Source: Tuctoria greenei
Taxonomy: Eukaryota; Streptophyta; Magnoliopsida; Poales; Poaceae
Assembly (NCBI GenBank): GCA_036927565.1
Contig: JAYESD010000004.1
Coordinates: 72,414,933-72,478,932 of the forward strand
Direction of reading: 5' to 3'
Length of the DNA: 64,000 nucleotides
Shown: positions 54,913 to 64,000 of the stretch, in pieces
Numbering within the stretch: the stretch's first letter is position 1
Layout of the letters: each line of letters begins with the position of its first letter
Made by a program: the position numbers and the translations under genes
Notes under the pieces: model-generated
Seen by the model: only the letters and a program-made list of their open reading frames with translations
Databases searched by the model: none
Told to the model about the DNA's origin: nothing

Positions 54913-56317
54913 TGAAAATGCATCTAGGCATCCCTCGTGGGTTTTGGTTGATTTATGACAAACAAATGAGATCCTAACCACATTATTGAGATGAGCGCAG
55001 GCCTTAATAAAAGAATGAAGAAAGTGACAAAAAGAAAGGAGAATGAGGATCAATTCGGAAAAGAGCTCAAGAGCTGAATAGAATACATTATTGTGTTGGG
55101 AGTGTGTTGGTGTAACACATCCCAAGAGCTCAAGCACAAAAGAAATCCTCACACACTTCACATTTCACAGGAAAAATGGACTAGTCCGATATACATCGGA
55201 CTAGTCCGATATCCTCTCTAGACAGGTTCAAACAAGTCCAGCCAATGCGGACTTGTCCGCACCGGACTAGTCCGATAATGCCTCTGACTAAAATCGGACA
55301 AGTTCTCCAAGTGCGGAATTGTCGTATATTCACTAAGTGTATCACCACACCGGACTAGTCCGATATTACCACGAACAAGTCTGAAAACCTTTCTGACTAA
55401 AATCGGACAAGTCCGCTCCTAGCCGGATAAGTCCGATATTTCTGGACACTTAGGGTTTCCTGCACGCCGCACACCGGACTAGTCCAGACTGCACCATGGA
55501 CTAGTCCAGACCTTCGAAACCCTAACGGTAACTTTTGAAAACCCTAATATAAATAGATGTGCATGGCCCAACTATCTACTCTCTCGACCCCCTGCGCCGT
55601 CGCACCCTCCAAGAGCCTAGAAAACACATCTCTCCACGCAATCCAAAGCAAGAAAGATCAATCCCTTGAGGATTCACTTTGGATCAAAGGAGAGACACGA
55701 TTCCACACTTTTGAGCTCTTGGATTTGATCTCTAACACACTCCTGTTGTTTTATTGTTGATCTTACGAGTGTGTTCTTGGTGGTGTTTGAATTGTAATCT
55801 AGGGGAGCCCTCAACTTATGAGAAGGCCCCTTGAACTTGGTGATTTGCCCCTTTGTGATAGTGGAAGTAGGATTGGCCTTCGTGGCGATTCGACGAGGTT
55901 AGGGTCAGTGAATACCCGGTCCTTTCGTGGGCTCCCCAACGTGGATGTAGGTTACCTCTGTGGGAACCGAACCACGTGATAAAAATCGTGTGTCAGACTC
56001 GTTTTTAAAGTTTCTCATATCATATTCTAGGGTTTGATTGATTTCATTCATCTTACATTAGTACATTCATATCAAAGCTACTACACTTAATTTCATTAAC
56101 TCAATACTTGCAATTTACATACTATATTCCGTTGCGTACTGCGCTTGTGTTGAAATCATCGATTGAACTTGATCAATTTAGTCTGCACGCACTGGACTAG
56201 TCCGCACTCTACTGGACTAGTCCGATATCTCAGGATTTGGTCAGTATGTTGAGTGTTGCAGGTTCCGACTAAATTTCAAAAAGGCCTGTTCACCCCCCCC
56301 CCTTTAGGCCACATTCA
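54913..56317 (+). repeat. Copia-2 5' LTR (1405 bp)
   Basis: TGAAAATGCATCTAGGCATC to TTTAGGCCACATTCA. TATAAATAG at about 55549 is the promoter candidate. Includes a dense cluster of (C/T)GGACTAGTCC(G/A) palindromes at 55180-55515 and 56200-56225, and a 13-C run at about 56291-56303. Confidence 0.85.
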
Positions 56318-56334
56318 ATTGGTATCAGAGCAGG
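56318..56334 (+). promoter_or_regulatory. Copia-2 primer binding site
   Basis: ATTGGTATCAGAGCAGG, complementary to the 3' end of initiator tRNA-Met, follows the LTR after zero spacing plus AT. Confidence 0.9.
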
Positions 56335-56367
56335 ACTCTTTGCAAGAGATAATCGCTCGAAGAGAAA

Positions 56368-56574
56368 ATGTCGGACATGAAGGATGTGCACAAAAGTCTT
56401 AACCAAGAGAAGGTTGAAGACGAAAAAGCTCAAAAATTGGAGAAGCTCCTCGATGCCATCCAGGACTTCGAGGATGACGATGAGGAGACAGTTGAACTCA
56501 AGGCGCTCCTAAAGAAGAAAGCTCTCTCAAAAGGGAAAGTGAAGGTCGAGGACGAGAAGAAGGAGAAGGGGTAG
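56368..56574 (+). pseudogene. Copia-2 gag N-terminal fragment
   Basis: MSDMKDVHKSLNQEKVEDEK, then highly charged Glu/Lys/Asp sequence to a TAG at 56572. This leads toward the capsid resumed at 61136, after the nested element. The charged N-terminal extension is usual in SIRE-like gag. The stop shows decay before or after the insertion. Confidence 0.65.
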
Positions 56575-56641
56575 TCACACCGACTACTCCTGATATTCCT
56601 TTAACTACGATCGTCTTAACTCTAACAATAACCATTACTTA

Positions 56642-57538
56642 TGATGTGGACATCACTTCTATGCATATACACAACACTCCATTCAACATACAAGATGCAA
56701 TCAATAGGATTCACACACACCAATTAATTTCAGAGGTGAGCTCGTTCTTATATGTTTCCTTATATATTTTTGAGAGTAGATTGCTACCTAATGACTTAAT
56801 TGTGATTAGGATCCATAGAATAGGAGTAATTGGAGGAAGATTTAGGGGCGTGGAGGACCAAAAGAATTGTTCAAAGAGGATGGAAACCATCCCCAACTCA
56901 AAATTGTGTCCAACTCGGAGTCTAGGAGCAGTACACACTAAAATGGACGCCCAAGACGCATACGAACTCCGTTTTGGATGTTCCACATATACACGGAAAT
57001 GGGAGAGGATAAAATTTTAAATTAATCTGGTACCATGTCAAAATTCAGTCAGAGTCGACAGGAATCGTCAAAACAATATCGAGTTCAGAATCTGTCAGGG
57101 TGCTGCACCACCGTATTGGGCCATTGGGCCTTGTATCAAGTCTAAGTCCATTATTTTCGTATCTTAGGGTTAGGTCACTACCAAAACACCCCCTTGGACG
57201 TCCTCCCACCTATATATACTCCATAGTAGCTGCCACGAACAAGGGGGTTTTGCTTAGATTAATAATATCGCCGTTCTACGATTTATGAAACCTCAACTTC
57301 GCAATTTTAGATCGTGTCTACCTTGTTCTTGCTTGTGTTCTTGGTTGCACTTGCAGGGATTAGACTTCTGACCGAGGTCAATCGTGTGCAGCACGGTTGA
57401 TAACCAACGGAGCGGTGGTGTAGTGATTGTTGGGGTTTTTCGTGTTCTACTCGAGAGCCTCGGATAATCAACGTCGAGATCTCCACCTCAATCGACTTAT
57501 CCTTACCTTTCGGAAGATCAGGCCTAAACTTCCTATCA
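56642..57538 (+). repeat. CRM-n 5' LTR (897 bp)
   Basis: TGATGTGGACATCACTTC to AACTTCCTATCA. TATATATACTCC at about 57209 is the TATA candidate. Confidence 0.9.
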
Positions 57539-57556
57539 ATTGGTATCAGATTTCCA
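57539..57556 (+). promoter_or_regulatory. CRM-n primer binding site
   Basis: ATTGGTATCAGATTTCCA, initiator tRNA-Met type, intact where CRM-1 has a mutation. Confidence 0.85.
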
Positions 57557-58706
57557 GGTTGCCGGTTAGGTAATTCATCTATTCTTACATTAGTTTTGTT
57601 TTTCATACCTAGAGTTTACAAAAAAGCCACAAAAAACTTGAAGTTTAGTAGATCTGTTCATTACTTTGTCCAAACCACCATTGATCCTTTGCAACTTTCG
57701 TTTTCAGTTTGGTTTTGTTGAGTTTGTATCCGTTGTTGAGTCATATTGCTAGTTTAGAAAGTGTTTTTGGTCTTAGTTTGAGTTTTGCATTGTGTTGATT
57801 CATCCTTTTGAATCACATCATCACGTCCAGATTAGATTCATCTCTGCCCAGTTCGCAATTTTTATCATATCTCAGTCATACGAACTTGGATTTTAGAGTT
57901 CTTGTACTTTCTGGAAAACTTAAGAAGTTATCTACAACTTTTGTATTCATAGGTTTCCCACTAAATGGATATATCATGGTCAAAAGTGTATTAGATATGA
58001 ATCTGTTCTCGACCTAGAATTTCTGAATAGTCTGTATTTCGGGAACAATATCTCCTATTATTTAAAGAGGAGAGATATATCTACAATCTTGATGTTGTAA
58101 GTTTTTCTATTTAGAGCCTCTAAGTGTTCCTATTTGTCCTTGGAAGATTGAGCAGAAAATCTGCGACAGACACACGAGATATCTTTGATTGGTTTTCATT
58201 GTGTTCTTGTTTTGCAGCACATTCTGAGAAAAGAAAGACAAAAGAGAAAGGCAAGTGCAAAACAAGATACAAAATCCGCACAATAAATAGGAGAAAAAAA
58301 CAAAAAAACAGAAGTGCTTGCATCCTTTGTGTCATCTAGTTTTGTCTCATGTCTTGCTTGCTTGAACTACTAGGAACACATTTAGGCCAGCAACTTTGAC
58401 AAGTACTTTGGACATCTATTCAACTTTACTATATGATTTTATTGTTCCTAATCCTTGCTATATATAAAGTGCCATCCAAGCTACACCTTACTCTTGAGCA
58501 GAATCGATACACCTTTGCAATCATCCCACACTTCATTGGTTTCTTCATACCGTCCACCGTTTGCCACCTGCTATGTCAGTAAGAACACTTGTAAGAGCGT
58601 GGTAAGACGCTTGAGAGTGTGTGATTCCACTTCCACATTGTCATCATCCTTTTGAATATGGTAGGGATAATATATTATTTTTGTTGTCTTGTGTTTGCTA
58701 CTAACA

Positions 58707-60038
58707 ATGTCAAGTAAAAGCAAGAATCATGCATTATATGCTGAGATGATTGACATGATGAAGATGGCGATGGAGTTGCTTGCTAAGAATCAAACATCAA
58801 TCAAGGTTTCACATGACATTCAGACCATCTTTACAACTCCTTCCACGAAAAGTAATTACATTCTCCCATCTCTTCCTTCTTATGATGGTTTTGGTTATGA
58901 TGAATATATTGCTTGGGAAACAGAGTTGGATAAAGTTTTTGGACAATGTCATATGTGTGAGAGGAGAAAGATTAGAAATGTTGCAATTGCATTAGTAAAT
59001 TGTGCATTATCTTGGTGGAACAATTTAAATGAATTAGAAAAACCTCGAACATGGAAAGAAACGAAAATTCTTATGCGAGAAACTTTTCCTAATGTATCTA
59101 TGTGCAAAGAGGAAATTCAGCAATTTGAGGAGCAGGTCCTTGTTGTACGTCCTCCTGTGGCTAATCTTTTGCAGGACAATGTAGAAAGGAATGCAGCTGG
59201 TGCAAAAGAAAATGAGGTGATACACAGTTTTTGTGAACCTTCAGATTTATCCATTCATATTTCACAAACAATTACTGCTGAAAATGAGAATGAAGGTAAT
59301 GCACCTGATACTACACTTATCGATGTTGAGAAGTTTTTTAACGTCTCAAATTTTTCTCACAATCATTCTATTGGACAACAACAACTCGAGGAGCCTTTTC
59401 TGAAAACACCATTATACCTAGTTGATTTTCCTACTGATTCTTATGGTAAAAATGAGTTGTATGCTGATAATTATATTGTACCGATGCTAGAACGAGTCAA
59501 TGAATTTGATACTTTATTACCCACTTGTGCTGAAATCAAGAATTTGATTCCAATTATTTGTGAAAATGATGAACTGAAATTGTTGTCTTCTCTGAATCTC
59601 TTGGGATATATTGAATTTGACACTCTTTATGATCTAGATATTGTAAAGAGGAGAATATTTTCCCAATCTGAATTGCCTTTGTTAAGTAAAAATATTTTTC
59701 ATTCTATAGGCAACTATGAAGATAGTGGTGAATTTATGGTGCATAAAGTTTACATATGTTCCAATGTGCAAGCTCCTTTTGTGCTACAACAACATGGTAA
59801 AGTAAATAAATGCACTAATGCTAATAATGCCTTGTCATGTTTTTCTAGTATTTTTTTCTTGCAGCGGAGACAACAAATAAAAGAGAAGCATTGTTCGCTG
59901 CAGTTGTGCAATATGGACAGCGCTCATACTATCCCCAAAAGCCTCTTTTCTGGACATACGAGCAAGTCGAGGACGGCTTGTCATAAAGAAGGGGAGAATG
60001 ATGAGATCATGCACGTTATCATTGCACCTAAAACATGA
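58707..60038 (+). CDS. CRM-n gag-like protein with unknown C-terminal domain
   Basis: Uninterrupted, about 443 aa from the ATG at 58707. An in-frame ATG at 58689 exists, but 58707 aligns with the CRM-1 gag start, both following CTAACA. Residues 1-50: helix (YAEMIDMMKMAMELLAKNQT). Residues about 50-140: capsid-like, YILPSLPSYDGFGYDEYIAW, LSWWNNLNELEKPRTWKETK, parallel to CRM-1 gag (IPPFSGAYDVEAYLHWE; YYQEL region). From about residue 145 to the end, about 300 residues have no match I recognise: acidic, Asn/Ser-rich, with no zinc knuckle. It ends near HVIIAPKT. Role inferred as a particle or RNA-packaging factor for a non-autonomous element. The intact frame contrasts with every other retroelement gene in the window except the CRM-1 integrase. 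Confidence 0.75.
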   Translation: MSSKSKNHALYAEMIDMMKMAMELLAKNQTSIKVSHDIQTIFTTPSTKSNYILPSLPSYDGFGYDEYIAWETELDKVFGQCHMCERRKIRNVAIALVNCALSWWNNLNELEKPRTWKETKILMRETFPNVSMCKEEIQQFEEQVLVVRPPVANLLQDNVERNAAGAKENEVIHSFCEPSDLSIHISQTITAENENEGNAPDTTLIDVEKFFNVSNFSHNHSIGQQQLEEPFLKTPLYLVDFPTDSYGKNELYADNYIVPMLERVNEFDTLLPTCAEIKNLIPIICENDELKLLSSLNLLGYIEFDTLYDLDIVKRRIFSQSELPLLSKNIFHSIGNYEDSGEFMVHKVYICSNVQAPFVLQQHGKVNKCTNANNALSCFSSIFFLQRRQQIKEKHCSLQLCNMDSAHTIPKSLFSGHTSKSRTACHKEGENDEIMHVIIAPKT

Positions 60039-60194
60039 CACAATGTTTATTTGTTTGGGATCCTGGCTCGAGTGAATGTGCATGCATATTTGATAAAGAA
60101 CATGAAGATGGTGCACTATGTCGTCCACCACCTTGGCCTCCTCCTTTCATGCATACAAGAAGATTTCATGGTGTTGCACATATGGACCCACACA

Positions 60195-60246
60195 TGAGAG
60201 AAGATGAACTTGAGTCGAGGATGACTCCAATTCAAGAAGGGGATGA
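60195..60246 (+). pseudogene. Remnant of the pol C-terminus in CRM-n
   Basis: Just before the 3' LTR the sequence encodes REDELESRMTPIQEGDD, which matches the end of CRM-1 integrase (GEEDEL) and the decayed stretch after it (ACTCCAATTCAAGAGG). It overlaps the PPT (CAAGAAGGGGATGATGA). This shows CRM-n derives from a pol-bearing CRM parent that lost everything between gag and the pol tail. Confidence 0.8.
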
Positions 60247-61130
60247 TGATGAGGACATCACTTCTATTCATATACACAACACTCCATTCAACATACAAGA
60301 TGCAAGCAATAGGATTCACACACACCAATTAATTTCAGAGGTGAGCTCGTTCTTATATGATTCCTTATATATTTTTGAGAATAGATTGCTATCTAATGAC
60401 TTAATTGTGATTAGGATCCATAGAGAAGTTAAAGGAGTAATTGGAGGAATATTTAGGGGCATGGAGGACCAAAAGATACGTTCAAAGAGGATGGAAACCA
60501 AACCCAACTCAAAATCGTGTCCAACTCGGACTCCAGGAGCAGTACACACTAAAACTGACGCCCAAGACGCATACGAACTCCGTTTTGGACGTTACACATA
60601 TGCACAGAAAGGGGAGAGGATAAACTTTCCAATGACACTGATATCATGTCAAAATTCCTTTGAAACAAAATCGAGTTCAAAATCTGTCAGGGTGTTGCAC
60701 CACCGTATTGGGCCATTGGGCCTTGTATCAAGTCTAAGTCCATTACTTTTGTATCTTAGGGTTAGGTCACGACCCAAACACCCCTTTGGACATCCTCCCA
60801 CCTATATATACTCCATAGTAGCCGCCATGAACAAGGGGGTTTTGCTTAGATTAATAATATCGCCGTTCTACATTTTGTGAAACCCCAACTTCGCGATTTG
60901 AGATCGTGTCTACCTTGTTCTCGCTTGTGTTCTCAGTTGCACTTGCGGGGATTAGCCTTCCTGGTGATGTTAATCATGTGCATCACGGTTGATAACCAAC
61001 GGAGCGGTAGTGTAGTGATTGCAAGGGTTTTTCGTGTTCTACTCGAGAGCCTCGGATCATCAACGTCGAGATCTCCACCTCAATCGACTTATCCTTACCT
61101 CTCGGGAGACCGGGCCTCAACTTCCTATCA
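60247..61130 (+). repeat. CRM-n 3' LTR (884 bp)
   Basis: TGATGAGGACATCACTTC to AACTTCCTATCA, followed by ACTTA. Confidence 0.9.
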
Positions 61131-61135
61131 ACTTA

Positions 61136-62104
61136 TCTATTCCTCTAGGAAAAGTCCCACACTTCGACGGCAATGACTACTCAATGTGGAGGCAGAACAT
61201 GAAAATGCACTTGATCTCACTCAATCCCAGCTTGTGGCACATTGTGGTTACAGGAATAGATATCCCCGACGATGATGAGGAGCTTACGCCTAGCAAAGAG
61301 CAAGCAATCCATCGAAATGCCCAAGCTGCAGCAGTCATCACCTCATCACTAAGTCAGGACGAGTTCACTAAGGTGGATGGACTCGAGATTGCAAAGGAAA
61401 TATGGGACACATTGCAAACTGCACATGAAGGCGATCATCATGTGCGAGAGGCGAAGATCGAAATGATCGAAGGTGATTTGGTAAGATTTGCCATTGAAGA
61501 AGATGAGTCACTGCAAGTCCTGTACAACCGGTTAAAGATGCTCATCAACAAGGTTCGAGCATATGGAAGCAAGAAGTGGAACGATCACGAGGTGGTAAAG
61601 CTCATCCTTAGAGCTTTTATGCCTTGCAACGTCACATTGTGTTTGATGATTAGAGAAAGCCCCAGGTACAAGAAAATGAACCCGGATGAGCTGCTTGGGA
61701 AAATCATAAATTTCGGGATGATGGAAAAGCAAGCAAAGCATGTCAAGGATATTGCCGACCTCACATTGGCAAAGAAGAAAGGGGTCGCTTTGAAGTCCAC
61801 TTGCAAGCCCTTTTCTAAAGAAGCTCAAGAAGCTCAACAAAAAGAAGACAGCGATGACGAGAGCAGCGACATTGACGAAGAGGACATGATCCTCTTTATG
61901 AAGAGGTTCAAGAAAATGATGAAGAAAAGACAAGGGGGGAAATCAAGTGAAGGAAATTATAAAGAGAAGTCAAGACCAAAGTTGAGGCGGGCATGGTATA
62001 ACTGTGGTGAATATGACCACTTTATAGTTGATTGCCCATACGAAGAAAACAAGAAGAAAACCAAGGAAACGAAGCCTCAACCCAAGAAATTCTTCAAGAA
62101 ATAG
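61136..62104 (+). CDS. Copia-2 gag capsid and zinc knuckle
   Basis: Open from the insertion junction to 62104. LGKVPHFDGNDYSMWRQNMK starts the UBN2-type capsid (F-D-G-x-x-Y-x-x-W), followed by AKEIWDTLQTAHEGDHHVRE and IEEDESLQVLYNRLKMLINK. An acidic linker (EDSDDESSDIDEEDMILFMK) leads to the knuckle WYNCGEYDHFIVDCPY, where the first Cys of C-x2-C-x4-H-x4-C is Trp. The remaining C, H and C are in place. The reading frame is intact although the element is interrupted upstream. Role: particle and RNA binding; the lost Cys probably impairs the knuckle. Confidence 0.8.
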   Translation, partial: SIPLGKVPHFDGNDYSMWRQNMKMHLISLNPSLWHIVVTGIDIPDDDEELTPSKEQAIHRNAQAAAVITSSLSQDEFTKVDGLEIAKEIWDTLQTAHEGDHHVREAKIEMIEGDLVRFAIEEDESLQVLYNRLKMLINKVRAYGSKKWNDHEVVKLILRAFMPCNVTLCLMIRESPRYKKMNPDELLGKIINFGMMEKQAKHVKDIADLTLAKKKGVALKSTCKPFSKEAQEAQQKEDSDDESSDIDEEDMILFMKRFKKMMKKRQGGKSSEGNYKEKSRPKLRRAWYNCGEYDHFIVDCPYEENKKKTKETKPQPKKFFKK

Positions 62105-63290
62105 AAGCAAGATGGACAAGCGCACCTAGGAAAGGAGTGGGACTCAAATGATGAGTCCTCTTCCGAAGAGGAAGAGGAGATGGCCAGCATAGCCATCGAG
62201 AAGACAACTAAGAGGTCCACCCTCTTCTCAAGTCTAGGCGCATGGAAGGGCAACAACACTTGCCTCATTGCAAAGGAAGATAAATGAAAGTTAACAACCA
62301 AATCCTCTTCCTTGCATTCTATTCTAGTGATAGTGAAGTTGCTAGTGATAATGAAGACATGCTCGTTGGCTTAGATAAGAAAACCGCAGCAAAAAATGAA
62401 ATTTCTACTTAATCAGCTTGTTGAGAAAGAGAAGTTGATCAACCGTCAAGAAGATATGGTCATCTCCCAAAAGGAGGAATATCTTGAAGTTGAAGAACTT
62501 CTCGAACTTGAAAAGGAGCGAGGAAAGTCACTGTACCTTGAGTTAGCCTCAAGCAAGGAAGCTTTCTTGAAGTTAAGCGACTCAAACACCACCATCAAGG
62601 ACGAACTTGCTAACCTGTCCAAGGTTAACAAAATCCTTTAGGTACAAGTTGAGTCACTCAAACAAAGTGACCCCTCATCCTCCTCAAGCTCACCTTCTCA
62701 ACCACTTAAAACTGAAGCTACCATTACTTGTTCATGTGCTAAAATTTACACTAGCTTGAAGGAAAAGTCAACCTCTACCAAGGACAAGCATCCTTCCCAA
62801 AGTGGCATATTTTACAAGGAGAAGATCAAATATGCACGTAGTGCATACTTGGTCACAAGACCTCCTAATGTCAAATATAGCATTGGTTATTCTTATGGTG
62901 AAAAGCAATATGCTAGAAGCCATAAAAATAACAAGGAGGGCATTGCCTTTGTGAGGGGAAACTCCTCTCAAGCTAGAAAGACCAACAATGCTAATAAGTC
63001 CAAGGTAGTCAACACATACAATAATCGGACTATCCCGATCCTTACTCGGACAAGTTCGGGTTCCCAGACTAGTTCAGTTTATAAATAGCAAGAAATATTA
63101 TTCAGGACTTTTGATGCATCCTATGTTCTAATGAGAAGCAATTTTGGAAAAATTTATGCTCATTATGTTGGGCCACGCCATGTGAACACCAAGTCTCAAG
63201 TGTGGGTGCCCAAATCTCTTGTAACTAACCTCCAAGGACCAAGCAATCTTGGGTACCTAAAACCAAGGCATGATTTGTTTTTGTAGGCCT
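62105..63290 (+). pseudogene. Copia-2 gag-protease linker with coiled coil
   Basis: 62283-62641: VASDNEDMLVGLDKKTAA, then a long coiled coil (LVEKEKLINRQEDMVISQKE and LELASSKEAFLKLSDSNTTI). After a stop at 62639 it continues with TSLKEKSTSTKDKHPSQSGI and YARSAYLVTRPPNVKYSIGY, then VNTYNNRTIPILTRTSSGSQ, whose DNA carries copies of the CGGAC-AGT-CGG palindrome seen in the LTRs. Several stops. Typical of the large gag region of SIRE/Maximus elements. Confidence 0.7.
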
Positions 63291-64000
63291 ATTCCTCCGG
63301 TGGATTGAAATGGGTGCCAGACAGTGGTTGCACCAACCATATGACCGGATAAAGAAGGATGTTCGTTGAGTTCTCATTGAAGGTCAAGAACATACGAAGC
63401 GACAACGGCACAGAGTTCAAGAACACTAAAGTTGAGGAGTACATAGACGAAGAAGGGATTCAGCACCTTATTCCCTCAACAAAACGGAGTTGCCAAAAGG
63501 AAGAACCGAACCCTCATAGAGATGGCGAGAACAATGCTCTATGAATACAAGACCTCAGACCAGTTTTGGGTGGAAGCGGTTAACACCGCTCGCCACGCCA
63601 TAAACCGACTCTACCTTCATCGACTACTCAAGAAGACATCATATGAGCTACTCACGGGTAACAGGCCACATATTTCTTACTTTCGAGTCTTCGGTTCTAA
63701 ATGCTATATTTTGAACAAGAAGCCAATGACTTCAAAGTTTGCTTCGAAGTCCGATAAAGGTTTCTTGCTCGGCTATGATTCAAACACTTACGCCTATCGT
63801 GTCTTCAACAAAGTCTCCAGACCTGTTGAAGTAGCACGTGACGTAGTGTTCGATGAAACTAACGGCTCTCAAAAGGAGCAATTTGATCCATGCGTGCTAG
63901 ATAGAGAAGAAGCTCCATGTCAAGCATTGATAAGAATGGCGTTGGGCGATGTTCGAACACAAGAGCCACCTCTACATGTGCATGAGGAAGATGAACCGCA
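63290..64000 (+). pseudogene. Copia-2 protease fragment fused to the second half of integrase
   Basis: GGLKWVPDSGCTNHMTG is the copia protease active-site region (D-S-G), followed at once by a stop and then KVKNIRSDNGTEFKNTKVEE, which is the second catalytic Asp region of integrase. The stretch between (rest of the protease, GAG-pre-integrase, zinc domain, first Asp) is deleted, about 250 residues in relatives. The core Glu region (QQNGVAKRKNRTLIEMARTM) and LYLHRLLKKTSYELLTGN, VFGSKCYILNKKPMTSKF, GFLLGYDSNTYAYRVFNKVS continue in another frame to 64000. A frameshift lies near 63475-63490. Confidence 0.8.

Larger units (their letters stand above)
56642..61130 (+). mobile_element. Non-autonomous CRM-like gypsy element (CRM-n), gag only
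   Basis: Complete: LTRs 56642-57538 and 60247-61130, perfect 5-bp target duplication ACTTA (56637-56641 and 61131-61135), PBS, leader, one long ORF, PPT. The LTRs and leader are related to CRM-1 (TGATG-GGACATCAC, TTTGAGA-TAGATTGCTA, GATCGTGTCT(A/T)C, (A/T)CAATTGGTATCAGATTTCC). It has no protease, RT, RNase H or integrase. Such an element needs a CRM partner for replication. The LTRs differ from each other at about one base in twenty by eye. Confidence 0.9.
54913..64000 (+). mobile_element. SIRE/Maximus-like copia element (copia-2), runs off the window
   Basis: 5' LTR 54913-56317, PBS, gag N-terminal fragment, nested CRM-like insertion (56642-61130), gag capsid and zinc knuckle, coiled-coil linker, protease fragment, integrase second half. 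RT and 3' LTR must lie beyond 64000. The integrase wording (LYEYKTSDQFWVEAVNTARH, NRLYLHRLLKKTSYELLTGN) is the common grass SIRE/Maximus type. Confidence 0.85.

Noticed and set aside
48840..56317. Copia LTRs at 48840 and 54913 as the two ends of one element
   Set aside because: The right LTR is followed by a PBS, so it is a 5' LTR. The left one has neither PBS nor PPT, and the sequence between them belongs to BARE-like and CACTA elements.
60035..60880. 281-aa ORF as a separate gene
   Set aside because: It is 3' untranslated sequence of CRM-n, a pol-tail remnant and most of the 3' LTR read together by chance.

Overview
This window is grass (Poaceae-type) nuclear DNA and is almost entirely transposable elements nested in one another. 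The basis is the set of families present: CACTA transposons with Ulp1 protease or Transposase_24 exons, Tat and Athila Ty3/gypsy elements, a CRM-like chromovirus, SIRE/Maximus-like and BARE/Angela-like copia elements, and a Mutator-type MITE. The only non-transposon gene candidates are two related, GC-rich genes at about 1.2-3.6 kb; both carry frame breaks. The layout fits a gene-poor, possibly pericentromeric, interval. The species cannot be named from the sequence alone. No rRNA, tRNA or CRISPR locus was seen.

Layout. 1-660: 3' end of a CACTA element with the last exon of its Ulp1-like gene. 934-1046: foldback MITE. 1215-1931 and 2816-3572: paralogous gene pair, the second with a clear TATA box. 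5396-10527: CACTA element with a multi-exon Transposase_24 gene, a foreign tandem-repeat block in one intron, and a long 3' subterminal array containing a regular 130-bp higher-order repeat. 10528-19664: a solo-LTR copy (S1) split by a complete Tat gypsy element (11452-18313, target duplication ATGCC). 19665-about 21500: minus-strand gypsy remnant.

21565-37210: SIRE-like copia element. Its 5' LTR holds a second solo LTR of the S family (S2, 21653-24552). Its interior is split by Athila-type sequence in the unusual order inverted LTR, 3' internal region, LTR, gag-protease. 37211-37753: LTR fragment, entered by a CRM-like gypsy element (37754-45077) with gag, protease, RT, RNase H and integrase all recognisable but broken by stops and frameshifts. 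45112-45537: Mutator-type MITE with a perfect 9-bp target duplication. 45781-45945: second foldback. 47500-48480: CACTA subterminal remnant. 48840-50385: isolated copia LTR. 50386-about 51150: BARE/Angela-like 3' end. 51634-54912: minus-strand Ulp1-type CACTA of the same family as position 1-660.

54913 to the window end: a copia element whose gag region is interrupted by a pol-less relative of the CRM-like element (56642-61130, target duplication ACTTA). That nested element is the most interesting object here. It encodes one uninterrupted protein of about 443 residues, joining a gag-like capsid to a roughly 300-residue domain I do not recognise, and it keeps a short remnant of the pol C-terminus just before its 3' LTR. 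It looks like a non-autonomous partner of the CRM-like family. The nesting gives a relative order: S1 predates Tat-1, copia-1 predates S2, and copia-2 predates the non-autonomous CRM element.
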